18,141 nucleotides of DNA from CAZSTA01 sp964609495 [NCBI: uncultured bacterium] (GTDB lineage Bacteria; CAZSTA01): positions 1 through 18,141 of the forward strand of contig CAZSTA010000061.1 in NCBI GenBank assembly GCA_964609495.1, in the 5' to 3' direction. Shown piece after piece: positions 8,900-14,834 of this stretch. The notes below the pieces were generated by a model. It worked only from the letters and a program-made list of their open reading frames with translations, was not told the DNA's origin and did no database searches. The number at the start of each line of letters is the position of its first letter. Positions within the stretch are counted from its first letter, which is position 1. Made by a program: the position numbers and the translations under genes.

Positions 8900-10063
8900 A
8901 TGGTGAGAGAGGATATTAGGAGGCTGATAGATGAAGTCCGAGAGATAGCCGAAAGCGATCGCAATAAAGAGTTGCAAAGAAAATGGGCTCCGCAAGGAGA
9001 TTTTGCCCGAGATCACTGGAGGGGTGAACCTCGAAAGGATGGCTCTCCTGCCTTCACCATTGCCCCGGAGAACGCTATGTGGTCAGAGATACTAGACTTC
9101 GATCTGAGGGATTATTACACGAAGCCAGAGGTATATCTCGAACAGCAATTGCAATTGAGGATCTACCAATTCAAGGAGTTTGATGATGATACTTGCGTGA
9201 GCAAGGTTATCCCGATCTGGCTGGGAGTGGTGCTTGAACCGAGCCTCTTCGGAGTGGAGTCAGTCTATTTCCCACACACTGACCCTTGGATCGCTAAGAA
9301 GCCTGTGATCAAGGAGAAATCCGATCTGGATAAGATGGATTATCCTGATTTCTACAGAAGTGGGATTATGCCCACTGCTCATCGGATGTATGAGGGGATT
9401 CGGGAATTATTGCCAGATGACTTCGCGGTAACCTTCCCTGAATGGGGTCGTAGCCCCTTTGCAGTAGCGATGCATATAAGGGCAATGGATAACATCCTAG
9501 CAGATATGCTCGAAGACCCTCCTTTCGCAAAGAGGCTGATCGGCTTCGTTACCGAGGCGCGGAGGAGATGGACGGGGGAGAGAGCGTCATTTTTAGATCA
9601 AAGGGTTGAGCAGGGTAATCTCTACAACGATGAGGTGAACTGTCCTACCCTCTCTCCTAGACTCTATGAGGAGTTCGTCCTTCCCTTCGAGCAGGAGCTA
9701 TCCTCTTTCCATAGCGGGATCGCCTATTGGCATAGCTGTGGAGATACAACTAAGTTAGTAGGATTGATAAATCAGATACCGAATCTGGGGATGTTCCACG
9801 TAGGCCCTTGGACCGATATCGAGCAGGCGGTCGAGACCTTCGCACCGAATACCTCGCTTGAGATATGTTTAGATCCAGTAATGGATGTTCAGATGGCTGA
9901 TGAAAAGCGTATGGAGGAGAAGCTAAGAACGATAAAGGAGACTTGCCAAGATCGAATAGCCTACACTGTGCGAGCAGATGGCTTACAGTTGTTATACACT
10001 TTAGAAGAGGATATTGCTAAGATCAAGGACTGGTCACAGATTGCTCGTAAACTATTCGGATAA
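8900..10063 (+). CDS. Uroporphyrinogen decarboxylase-fold protein, methyltransferase-like
   Basis: 387 aa of the HemE/MtaA superfamily, whose members either decarboxylate uroporphyrinogen or transfer methyl groups between corrinoid proteins and thiols. Visible marks are YNDEVNCPTLSPRLYEEF (242-259) and YWHSCGD, where His278 and Cys280 correspond to the first two zinc ligands of MtaA-type enzymes. The usual C-terminal third ligand (a GCG-like motif before the last helix) is replaced by VRADGL at about 358-362; Cys323 or Cys349 might substitute. No heme genes are near, and the protein lacks the Arg-rich N-terminal signature I would expect of HemE, so a heme role is unlikely. It has its own promoter and is followed at 59 nt by a Cys-rich Fe-S protein, as in corrinoid methyl-transfer loci. 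No corrinoid protein is encoded here. Confidence 0.82.
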   Translation: MVREDIRRLIDEVREIAESDRNKELQRKWAPQGDFARDHWRGEPRKDGSPAFTIAPENAMWSEILDFDLRDYYTKPEVYLEQQLQLRIYQFKEFDDDTCVSKVIPIWLGVVLEPSLFGVESVYFPHTDPWIAKKPVIKEKSDLDKMDYPDFYRSGIMPTAHRMYEGIRELLPDDFAVTFPEWGRSPFAVAMHIRAMDNILADMLEDPPFAKRLIGFVTEARRRWTGERASFLDQRVEQGNLYNDEVNCPTLSPRLYEEFVLPFEQELSSFHSGIAYWHSCGDTTKLVGLINQIPNLGMFHVGPWTDIEQAVETFAPNTSLEICLDPVMDVQMADEKRMEEKLRTIKETCQDRIAYTVRADGLQLLYTLEEDIAKIKDWSQIARKLFG

Positions 10064-10074
10064 AAGGTAGAAGA

Positions 10075-10105
10075 TGGAAAGCAAAAATCGGATTTTCATT
10101 TTCCA
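10075..10105 (+). other. Imperfect hairpin between URO-D-like and Fe-S genes
   Basis: TGGAAA (10075-10080) pairs with TTTCCA (10100-10105), and an inner AAAAT (10084-10088) pairs with ATTTT (10092-10096) around a CGG loop, with a 3-nt internal bulge on each side. There is no T-run after it. It could be a processing or stability element between two co-transcribed genes rather than a terminator. Confidence 0.4.
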
Positions 10106-10122
10106 ATTCAGAGGAGAGGGAA

Positions 10123-11163
10123 ATGTCGCTACCAGAAGTTTATATAAGACTAGCGGAACGATATGATGATGTTACTAAATTTCGCACTCTGCCTTATATC
10201 CTTCAGATGATGGTAACGGAGGAGAGAGCGGGGATTCTACTGGAGTTACCTGGCACTATCGAGGAGATAGCTCAGAAGTTGGATAAAGATCGCTCCGAGG
10301 TCAGGGAAGTGTTAGAGACAAGCTTCAAGCGAGGTTTATTGATTCGCACTAAGCTAGCAGGAGAAGGGTATGAATATGCGCTTGTGGATAGTTATATAGA
10401 CGCGATTATGTGTGATAAAAGGAACAACGAGTTGGGTGAGGAATTTCTTGAGCTATGGAGAAGATTCTCTGAAGAGGATAGATCAAGAGCCCCTACTCCT
10501 TCAGAACAGCCTATAAGCAGAATAATCCCTATCCAAAAGACAGTCCATATCGGAGATCAGATACTCCCCTATGAGAGGGTTTCAGAGATAATTGAGAAGA
10601 GCGAATATCGGGTAGCTATGCAGTGTGCTTGTCGCACTCGATCGGGGTTATGTGATTATCCTCGCGAGGATATCTGTCTCATCTTTAATAAGGCGGCGAA
10701 GATGTTTATCGATCGGGGTGCGGGAAGGGAGATATCAAAAGAGGAAGCCCTTGAGATATTGAATAAAGCCGAGGAATTAGGACTGATTCATACTACCGGA
10801 GGAGACAGGCTATCCGACTCGCCTACGGGGGTGGAATTTATCTGCAACTGTTGCACCTGTTGCTGTGGTTTACTAGAGCCTTACTTCAGATCGGGGAAGA
10901 AGTTGAAGGTGGGAAGAAGCTATCGGGCTAGAATAGATCAGGAGCTTTGTATAGGTTGTGGTGAGTGTCAAGATAGATGCCACTTTGGAGCGATTAAAGC
11001 GGATGGTGATCGCTTCGAGATCGATGAGGCTGAATGTATGGGATGTGGGCTATGTGCCTATAGCTGTCCTCAAGAAGCGATAACTCTCTTCCGCCTGGAA
11101 GATCCCTATATTCCTCCCAAAGTTGATCGTCAGCTCTTCAGTCCGAGAGGCAAAGCCCAATAA
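10123..11163 (+). CDS. Cys-rich Fe-S protein: winged-helix-like N-terminus, CCxCCC motif, two 4Fe-4S ferredoxin clusters
   Basis: 346 aa with 19 cysteines. Residues 25-75 resemble a winged helix (EERAGILLELPGTIEEIAQKL...). The middle has CACRTRSGLCDYPREDIC (Cys168, 170, 177, 185) and CNCCTCCCG (241-248), a Cys pattern seen in a family of anaerobe redox proteins. The C-terminus is a two-cluster ferredoxin: Cys276/279/282/286 and Cys305/308/311/315. In the first cluster the usual Pro after the fourth Cys is His. Likely role: cytoplasmic electron transfer, possibly delivering low-potential electrons to keep a partner enzyme or corrinoid reduced; this is inferred from the neighbouring URO-D-like gene. 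GAGGAG precedes the ATG with 7 nt spacing. The downstream PFK has its own promoter, so this is probably the end of a two-gene unit. Confidence 0.85.
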   Translation: MSLPEVYIRLAERYDDVTKFRTLPYILQMMVTEERAGILLELPGTIEEIAQKLDKDRSEVREVLETSFKRGLLIRTKLAGEGYEYALVDSYIDAIMCDKRNNELGEEFLELWRRFSEEDRSRAPTPSEQPISRIIPIQKTVHIGDQILPYERVSEIIEKSEYRVAMQCACRTRSGLCDYPREDICLIFNKAAKMFIDRGAGREISKEEALEILNKAEELGLIHTTGGDRLSDSPTGVEFICNCCTCCCGLLEPYFRSGKKLKVGRSYRARIDQELCIGCGECQDRCHFGAIKADGDRFEIDEAECMGCGLCAYSCPQEAITLFRLEDPYIPPKVDRQLFSPRGKAQ

Positions 11164-11178
11164 ATCACTTTCGGGGGC

Positions 11179-11207
11179 TTGACATTTTAGGGGAAAAAGG
11201 GTAATAT
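11179..11207 (+). promoter_or_regulatory. Promoter of the phosphofructokinase-like gene
   Basis: TTGACA (11179-11184), a 17-bp spacer and TAATAT (11202-11207). Unlike the other main promoters here it has no TGn extension. The leader is about 65 nt. Confidence 0.8.
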
Positions 11208-11277
11208 ATTAGACGATAATAAATCATCGAGATGAAGCGGTTATCAAGGGAAAATTAAAATAGGAGGTTCGATAAAA

Positions 11278-12435
11278 TTGGTAAAGAGAATCGCGGTGTT
11301 GACCGGAGGAGGTCACATTAGTTCCTTCCACGCTGGAATGGCTGGTATCGTGGAGCGGGCGAATGAACTCGGTTATGAGGTTATAGGTATAGCAGATGGA
11401 TATAAGGGATTGGAAACTCAAAAACATATCCCTATGATCTCTGGAAATATTGAGCCTAAGAAGGCTGGTTCATTTCTAGGCTCTACCAGAAGCAAGGTTG
11501 ATCCAGAGAAAGCAAAGAAAACCTTCAAGGATCTCAAGATCGATGCCTTAATAATTATGGGTGGAAACGACCATATGAGCGAAGGCTCTATGCTCTTTCA
11601 AGAGGGATTAAACGTTGTTGGTTGGCCTAAGACGATGGATAATGATCTCTCGGTTACCTATTTCACTCTTGGATATGTCACCGCGGCGGAGAATGCCGCG
11701 AGGATGGTGCGAGAAGGTCATTATGATGCGATCACCAATAAGAGGGTTCATCTCATCACCCTATTCGGTAGAGATACGGACTGGGTTGTAGCGACTGCTG
11801 GCGCTTGGGGATTAGCGGATGTCGTTGTCCCTGGAGAGAAATATGTCCCTGGTGAAGATGAGGAGAGGTATAATGTCGAGACCATCTTTAACAAAGTGGA
11901 TACCGCTTTTAAAGAGAACAAGAAGAGGTTCGGAAGAGGGTTCGCGGTTGTTGCGGTGGCTGAGGGCGCGGATATCGATGGGCTGGAAAGCCATGTAAGA
12001 AGCGATGAATATGATGCTCACGGGAATATCAAGATCGAGCCTATAAAGTTGGCTTTGGTATTGAAGGATGCCTTTAGACAAGAGAATCTAGGGGGGAAGA
12101 AGTATCCCATAGCGATAAATGCCGCTTCTTATGAGTTGAGGAACTGCGCTCCCGTTGAACTGGATGAGAAATTCGCTATATTAGCTGGACGCAGGTGTGT
12201 TGATCTCATCGAGCAGGGAGATTTTGGTAACTCTGTAGTTATCACCGAGAAAGAGGGAGTGATAGACTTAGATTCTGCTCCTCTAAATGAGGTATCCGTC
12301 CAGAGATTCCTAAGGCCTATGGGCTTCATCGACTATGAGAATTTGAAGATTAGCGAGAGATTTATCAAGCACTACCAGCCAGTCTTCGGTGAGCCTCCGA
12401 AGAAGGAAGATATAGTCTATAAGAGTATGATTTAG
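11278..12435 (+). CDS. Divergent phosphofructokinase, PPi-dependent-like
   Basis: 385 aa of the PFK (PfkA/Pfp) family, which phosphorylates fructose 6-phosphate using ATP or pyrophosphate. The catalytic region is present as WPKTMDND (Asp121 as general base); the Lys118 in PKT is the feature associated with PPi use. FGR (163-165) replaces the usual MGR and EGAD is at 229-232. Two sites are unusual: the N-terminal loop is GGGHISSFHAG instead of the standard GGDxPGxN, and the metal-site motif is GGNDH (95-99) instead of GGDGS/GGDDT, with Asn97 where the conserved Asp is expected. The TTG start follows AGGAGG at 11262-11267 with a 10-nt gap. It has its own promoter. A related sugar phosphate or an unusual donor is possible; PFK-like PPi enzyme is the best call. 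Confidence 0.83.
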   Translation: MVKRIAVLTGGGHISSFHAGMAGIVERANELGYEVIGIADGYKGLETQKHIPMISGNIEPKKAGSFLGSTRSKVDPEKAKKTFKDLKIDALIIMGGNDHMSEGSMLFQEGLNVVGWPKTMDNDLSVTYFTLGYVTAAENAARMVREGHYDAITNKRVHLITLFGRDTDWVVATAGAWGLADVVVPGEKYVPGEDEERYNVETIFNKVDTAFKENKKRFGRGFAVVAVAEGADIDGLESHVRSDEYDAHGNIKIEPIKLALVLKDAFRQENLGGKKYPIAINAASYELRNCAPVELDEKFAILAGRRCVDLIEQGDFGNSVVITEKEGVIDLDSAPLNEVSVQRFLRPMGFIDYENLKISERFIKHYQPVFGEPPKKEDIVYKSMI

Positions 12436-12480
12436 ATGGCATCTCTTAAGTGGCGCATAAAAGTAGGAAAGTGATCTGTC

Positions 12481-12597
12481 ATGACAGATGAAGAATTGAT
12501 CGCCTATGTGTTAGGAGACAAACAAGCCACTATATTGGGTGATTTGAAGCGCGGGGAAGAACGGCTTCTTCTAAGGAGGCGCTTCGTTATCTCCTAG
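12481..12597 (+). pseudogene. 38-codon ORF, possible stump of an ECF sigma factor fused to transposon sequence
   Basis: The ORF begins MTDEELIAYVLGDKQA, which resembles the first residues of ECF sigma factors (DEELIxxxLxGDxxA), then loses all resemblance after about 17 residues and ends at 12597. The stop overlaps a GTG of the next frame. There is only a weak ribosome site. The match is short, so this is a suggestion, not a firm assignment; it would fit a gene start cut off by the adjoining transposase fragment. Confidence 0.3.
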
Positions 12598-12791
12598 TGG
12601 GGATAGCTTTCCTCTTGCTCAATATCTGGGTGTTCCTCAAGTTTACTCGAGTGAGTAAAAGGAGAAGGGGTGGTAGATTAGTCTTCTCAGCCCTTTTCCC
12701 TTTCGCTTTGATGTTATCCTTTATCTCTCAGAGAGTTGCTTCTTATTTCGGCCTTATCACCTCTATTTCTATCCCTTATTCTTCTTTGTGA
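12543..12791 (+). pseudogene. C-terminal fragment of an ISH3/IS4-like transposase
   Basis: Read in one frame from a stop at 12540, the peptide is FEARGRTASSKEALRYLLV followed by GIAFLLLNIWVFLKF and a basic RRRGGR stretch. This resembles the C-terminal region of ISH3-like DDE transposases (RTxSRxxxLRxLLxGxAxLLxNxWVxLxW...RRGGR). The catalytic core and N-terminus are absent, so it cannot be active. A GTG at 12597 could restart translation, but the resemblance continues upstream of it, which argues for a relic rather than a 64-aa gene. Confidence 0.65.
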
Positions 12792-12857
12792 TCTACTGAC
12801 ACTAAGTAGGGAGACTACTATCTTTGAAAAGACTAAAATAATAGAGGAGGTGAAAAT

Positions 12858-13046
12858 ATATCTTTACTTACAAGATTTATTATCATAGTCACTATTGTCG
12901 TCTCCATCACAGACGTGATCGTCTTTCTTAAAGTAAAGAAAAATCCAGAGATACTGACAGTGCCATTTGTCATCGAAGTAATTATCATCACAGTAATACC
13001 GATAGCGATTAATCTTTGGTACTGGCTTCATAAGGTTAAAAAATAG
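12858..13046 (+). CDS. 62-codon membrane mini-protein with apparent ATA start
   Basis: An open frame begins at ATA 12858, 7 nt after an excellent GAGGAGG (12844-12850), and ends with TAG at 13044-13046. The product has two hydrophobic segments, about 5-23 (TRFIIIVTIVVSITDVIVFL) and 35-55 (VPFVIEVIIITVIPIAINLW), and a basic tail (YWLHKVKK). Neither ATG, GTG nor TTG occurs in frame near the ribosome site. Either AUA is used as a rare start or an ATG mutated to ATA and the gene is dead. No family is recognised. Its ribosome site and membrane-protein character look more gene-like than the surrounding debris. Confidence 0.45.
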   Translation: MSLLTRFIIIVTIVVSITDVIVFLKVKKNPEILTVPFVIEVIIITVIPIAINLWYWLHKVKK

Positions 13047-13092
13047 TTTAGGCTCAGAAAATATCCAAATTGATTTTTAAGGAAGTGAAAAT

Positions 13093-13158
13093 ATGCATAC
13101 AGATATGGTAGCTTATAAATTGATAGTGTTGGAAAGAATGATAAGAAAGTGGCGATAA
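13093..13158 (+). CDS. 21-aa ORF with good ribosome site, possibly a truncated gene start
   Basis: AAGGAAG (13078-13084) precedes an ATG at 13093; the product is 21 residues ending LERMIRKWR before TAA. It starts 46 nt after the 62-codon membrane ORF, so the two may have been an operon. It is too short to assign. A stem-loop follows at once (13161-13207). Confidence 0.3.
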   Translation: MHTDMVAYKLIVLERMIRKWR

Positions 13159-13160
13159 TT

Positions 13161-13207
13161 CCTGAGATAGAGTAAAATAGATTATAACATTTTACTTTCT
13201 TCTCGGG
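13161..13207. repeat. 47-bp imperfect palindrome
   Basis: CCTGAGA (13161-13167) pairs with TCTCGGG (13201-13207) with one G-T pair, and AGTAAAAT (13171-13178) pairs perfectly with ATTTTACT (13189-13196) around a 10-nt loop. It lies between the 21-aa ORF and a decayed transposase start, so it may be an IS end or a transcription-blocking hairpin. Confidence 0.5.
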
Positions 13208-13212
13208 AAGGA

Positions 13213-13497
13213 ATGATCGCTACTGTTAAAGCTAAAACAGCTCTTTGACACCTTGAAAGAAATTACTGAGGAAATCTTGTCGGAAAAAAGAGGACGCCCT
13301 TCTTCCCTTCCCCTGGTCGCTCCCTATCCGAGGAGACGGTGGCTCTATCTGCTCTCATGCTACTTCTCGCTACTATCAAAGGTTTTGGTCTATCAATCTC
13401 CTTTACCAGAAGCTTACTGCTTATCATGACCCTACTTATCGACAACTGCTCGGAGTTAGACTATCTCAGATACCCTCTCGGAGAACACTCAATAATC
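13213..13497 (+). pseudogene. N-terminal fragment of a DDE transposase, frameshifted and cut by an IS
   Basis: Joining frames gives LFDTLKEITEEILSEKRGRP, then a segment ETVALSALMLLLATIKGF, then YHDPTYRQLLGVRLSQIPSR. The RGRP box and the last segment parallel the N-terminus of the transposase next door (RGRPKLYSDF, LRKLPDRRTF), so this is a related but distinct transposase. At least two frame changes are needed, and the catalytic core is missing. The IS at 13498-14594 is inserted at its end. Codons on both sides of the insertion can be joined in frame, but what follows on the right does not look like a transposase core. Confidence 0.6.
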
Positions 13498-13533
13498 GAA
13501 GGTGGGGCATAAATAAGATATACCTGAGTTAGA

Positions 13534-13580
13534 CTCTTCTGATATAATGTAGAATCATAGGGGACTCTATATCAGAGGAG
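13534..13580 (+). promoter_or_regulatory. IS promoter within a hairpin that can mask the transposase ribosome site
   Basis: Arms 13534-13546 and 13568-13580 pair over 13 bp with a single G-T pair. The right arm includes GAGGAG, the start of the transposase ribosome site. The left arm holds TGATATAAT (13540-13548, running 2 nt past the arm), an extended -10 promoter with no good -35. Transcripts started there, near 13555, would lack most of the left arm and leave the ribosome site free; read-through transcripts would fold and mask it. Confidence 0.65.
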
Positions 13581-13589
13581 GCAAAACTC

Positions 13590-14578
13590 TTGGTAATCTC
13601 ATCCCACCCTATAATCAAGATACTTCAACTCATTGATCTTGTCTATGTTGATAGCTCCCCAAAGAAGAGAACTAGGGGGAGACCTAAACTCTACTCTGAT
13701 TTCGTGATGTTAAAATGCTTTGTAGTTAGAACTCTAAAGAGGATAACTACTATGCGGGGTCTATACCGCTTCCTTGAAGCTAATCCCACTATCAGAGCCT
13801 CCTGTGGCTTGAGAAAACTACCTGACCGAAGAACCTTTTGATCGTCGCTATAAGCAATTTGCTTCTTCAACTGAAGTTCAATTGAGAAACCTAGGCTTAA
13901 CACTCATCCTCGAGGGAGTAGCTGATCCCCAGATAGTCGCAACTGATAGCTCCCTCATCGAAGCTGATGGTCCCGTCTGGCATCAGAAGCAGAAGAAAGA
14001 GGGGATAATCCCGGCTGGTTTACGAAACCTAGATAAAGAAGCCGAATGGGGAATACTCCCACTATCACAAATGGGTATATGGTTACAAAGCTCATGGTTC
14101 TTGCACCGCGTCCGGTAGTGTCCGCATCTTCACTGATGCTGCGGTGACTAAAGGTAATGCCGCAGATAATATAGTCTATGCTCAAAGGATAGAATTCATC
14201 CCTTCTCTTACTGAAGATGTGTTAGCTGATACCGGTTTTGATGATGGCAAGTTATTTCGAAGCTGTGAAGAGAGAGGTAAGCGCCTATATGTGCCCATAG
14301 AAGCTTCTGCTAGCACTTCTGCAGAGCGACTACGCTGGGTAGCTCGTTGTCAATCGGAAGATGGTAAGCGAAAGTATAAGCTGAGAGAAATAAGCATTGA
14401 ACCTCTTTTTGGTTATATCAAGGAGCTATTTGACTTAAAGAAGTTGCATGTGAAAGGCTTAGGGAATGGATCAACAGAGATCCTTTTAGCTTTTTACACC
14501 TATAATTTGATTGTCTTATACAATTATCTCGAAGGATTCTCTCTGGGGGCCGTTAAAAACATCCTTGATATCATCTGA
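13590..14578 (+). pseudogene. Transposase of the 1.1-kb IS, interrupted by two 1-nt insertions
   Basis: A DDE transposase of about 328 residues if repaired. The TTG start at 13590 follows GAGGAGG. The first frame covers the N-terminus (RGRPKLYSDF, LRKLPDRRTF), the second has the first Asp (VATDSS, codon 13945-13947), and the third has the second Asp (LADTGFDDG, codon 14228-14230) and the Glu (SIEPLFGYIKE, codon 14399-14401). Removing one T from the run 13836-13839 restores RRTFDRRYKQF; removing one A at 14052-14053 restores EAEWGYSHYHKWVYGYKAHG. All catalytic residues survive, so decay is recent or the insertions are sequencing errors. Both changes are +1, which does not fit the -1 programmed frameshifting common in IS elements. 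Confidence 0.85.
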
Positions 14579-14597
14579 TTTTTGCCCCACCTTCAAT

Positions 14598-14750
14598 TAT
14601 ATGTCTATTGTTTCCAAGACTACAGATCTATGGAAGGCGATAAGTAAAGAAGAAGATCGGAATTGGTTGTGGTGTAATGATCGGGCTGAGCACCAAATTC
14701 CAGAACTTATAAAGCAATACTTGAGAAGGATGGATAGACCCATCTTATGA
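14598..14750 (+). pseudogene. C-terminal ORF tail to the right of the IS, unrecognised
   Basis: An open frame directly after the IS reads YMSIVSKTTDLWKAISKEED... and ends RRMDRPIL at TGA. It has many charged and Trp residues (DRNWLWCNDRAEHQIP) and looks like real coding sequence, but I do not recognise it. It joins in frame with the transposase fragment left of the IS once the IS and one AAT are removed, so it may be the tail of the interrupted ORF or of another broken gene. Confidence 0.35.
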
Positions 14751-14793
14751 TAATCATTTTATGCGCCACTTGAGAATATCACCTTAACAAAAT

Positions 14794-14830
14794 AGCTCTT
14801 CTAACTTTGGGTAGAAGGGCTACTTCTTTT
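14794..14830 (+). terminator. Terminator-like hairpin just before the MFS gene
   Basis: AGCTCTTCTA (14794-14803) pairs with TAGAAGGGCT (14812-14821) with one G-T pair and an 8-nt loop, followed by a pyrimidine-rich tract with TTTT at 14827-14830. The tract ends 4 nt before the MFS start codon. It would stop transcripts leaving the mobile region, or act as an attenuator in the leader of the MFS gene. Confidence 0.6.
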
Positions 14831-14834
14831 AAAT

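Larger units (their letters stand above)
13498..14594 (+). mobile_element. 1.1-kb insertion sequence, IS4/IS5-like DDE type
   Basis: The terminal inverted repeats are 22 bp with 20 matches: 13498-13519 (GAAGGTGGGGCA...) and the complement of 14573-14594. They enclose a single transposase gene filling nearly the whole length, the standard IS layout. AAT flanks both sides (13494-13496 and 14595-14597), a possible 3-bp target duplication offset by one base on the left. The element sits inside an older transposase fragment. Size and repeat sharpness suggest a fairly recent insertion. Confidence 0.85.
12448..14771. mobile_element. Mobile-element graveyard bounded by 15-bp inverted repeats
   Basis: AAGTGGCGCATAAAA at 12448-12462 is exactly repeated, inverted, at 14757-14771. 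Between them lie only transposase pieces, small ORFs and a nearly complete IS; no intact large gene remains. The repeats may be the ends of an older element of about 1.2 kb, before the 1.1-kb IS entered it, or simply an inverted repeat flanking a decayed insertion hot spot. No target duplication flanks them clearly. Confidence 0.6.

Noticed and set aside
8900-10063. Heme biosynthesis HemE
   Set aside because: The HxCG motif, absence of heme neighbours and pairing with an Fe-S protein fit methyltransferase-like members better.
12597-12791. Independent 64-aa membrane protein from GTG 12597
   Set aside because: The transposase-like similarity begins upstream of the GTG, so it is better explained as a transposase C-terminal relic.
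13263-13445. Minus-strand 60-aa frame
   Set aside because: The plus strand here encodes recognisable, though frameshifted, transposase N-terminus.
13836-13839. Programmed frameshift at the T run of the transposase
   Set aside because: A +1 change is required, not the usual -1, and a second unrelated +1 change is also needed downstream.
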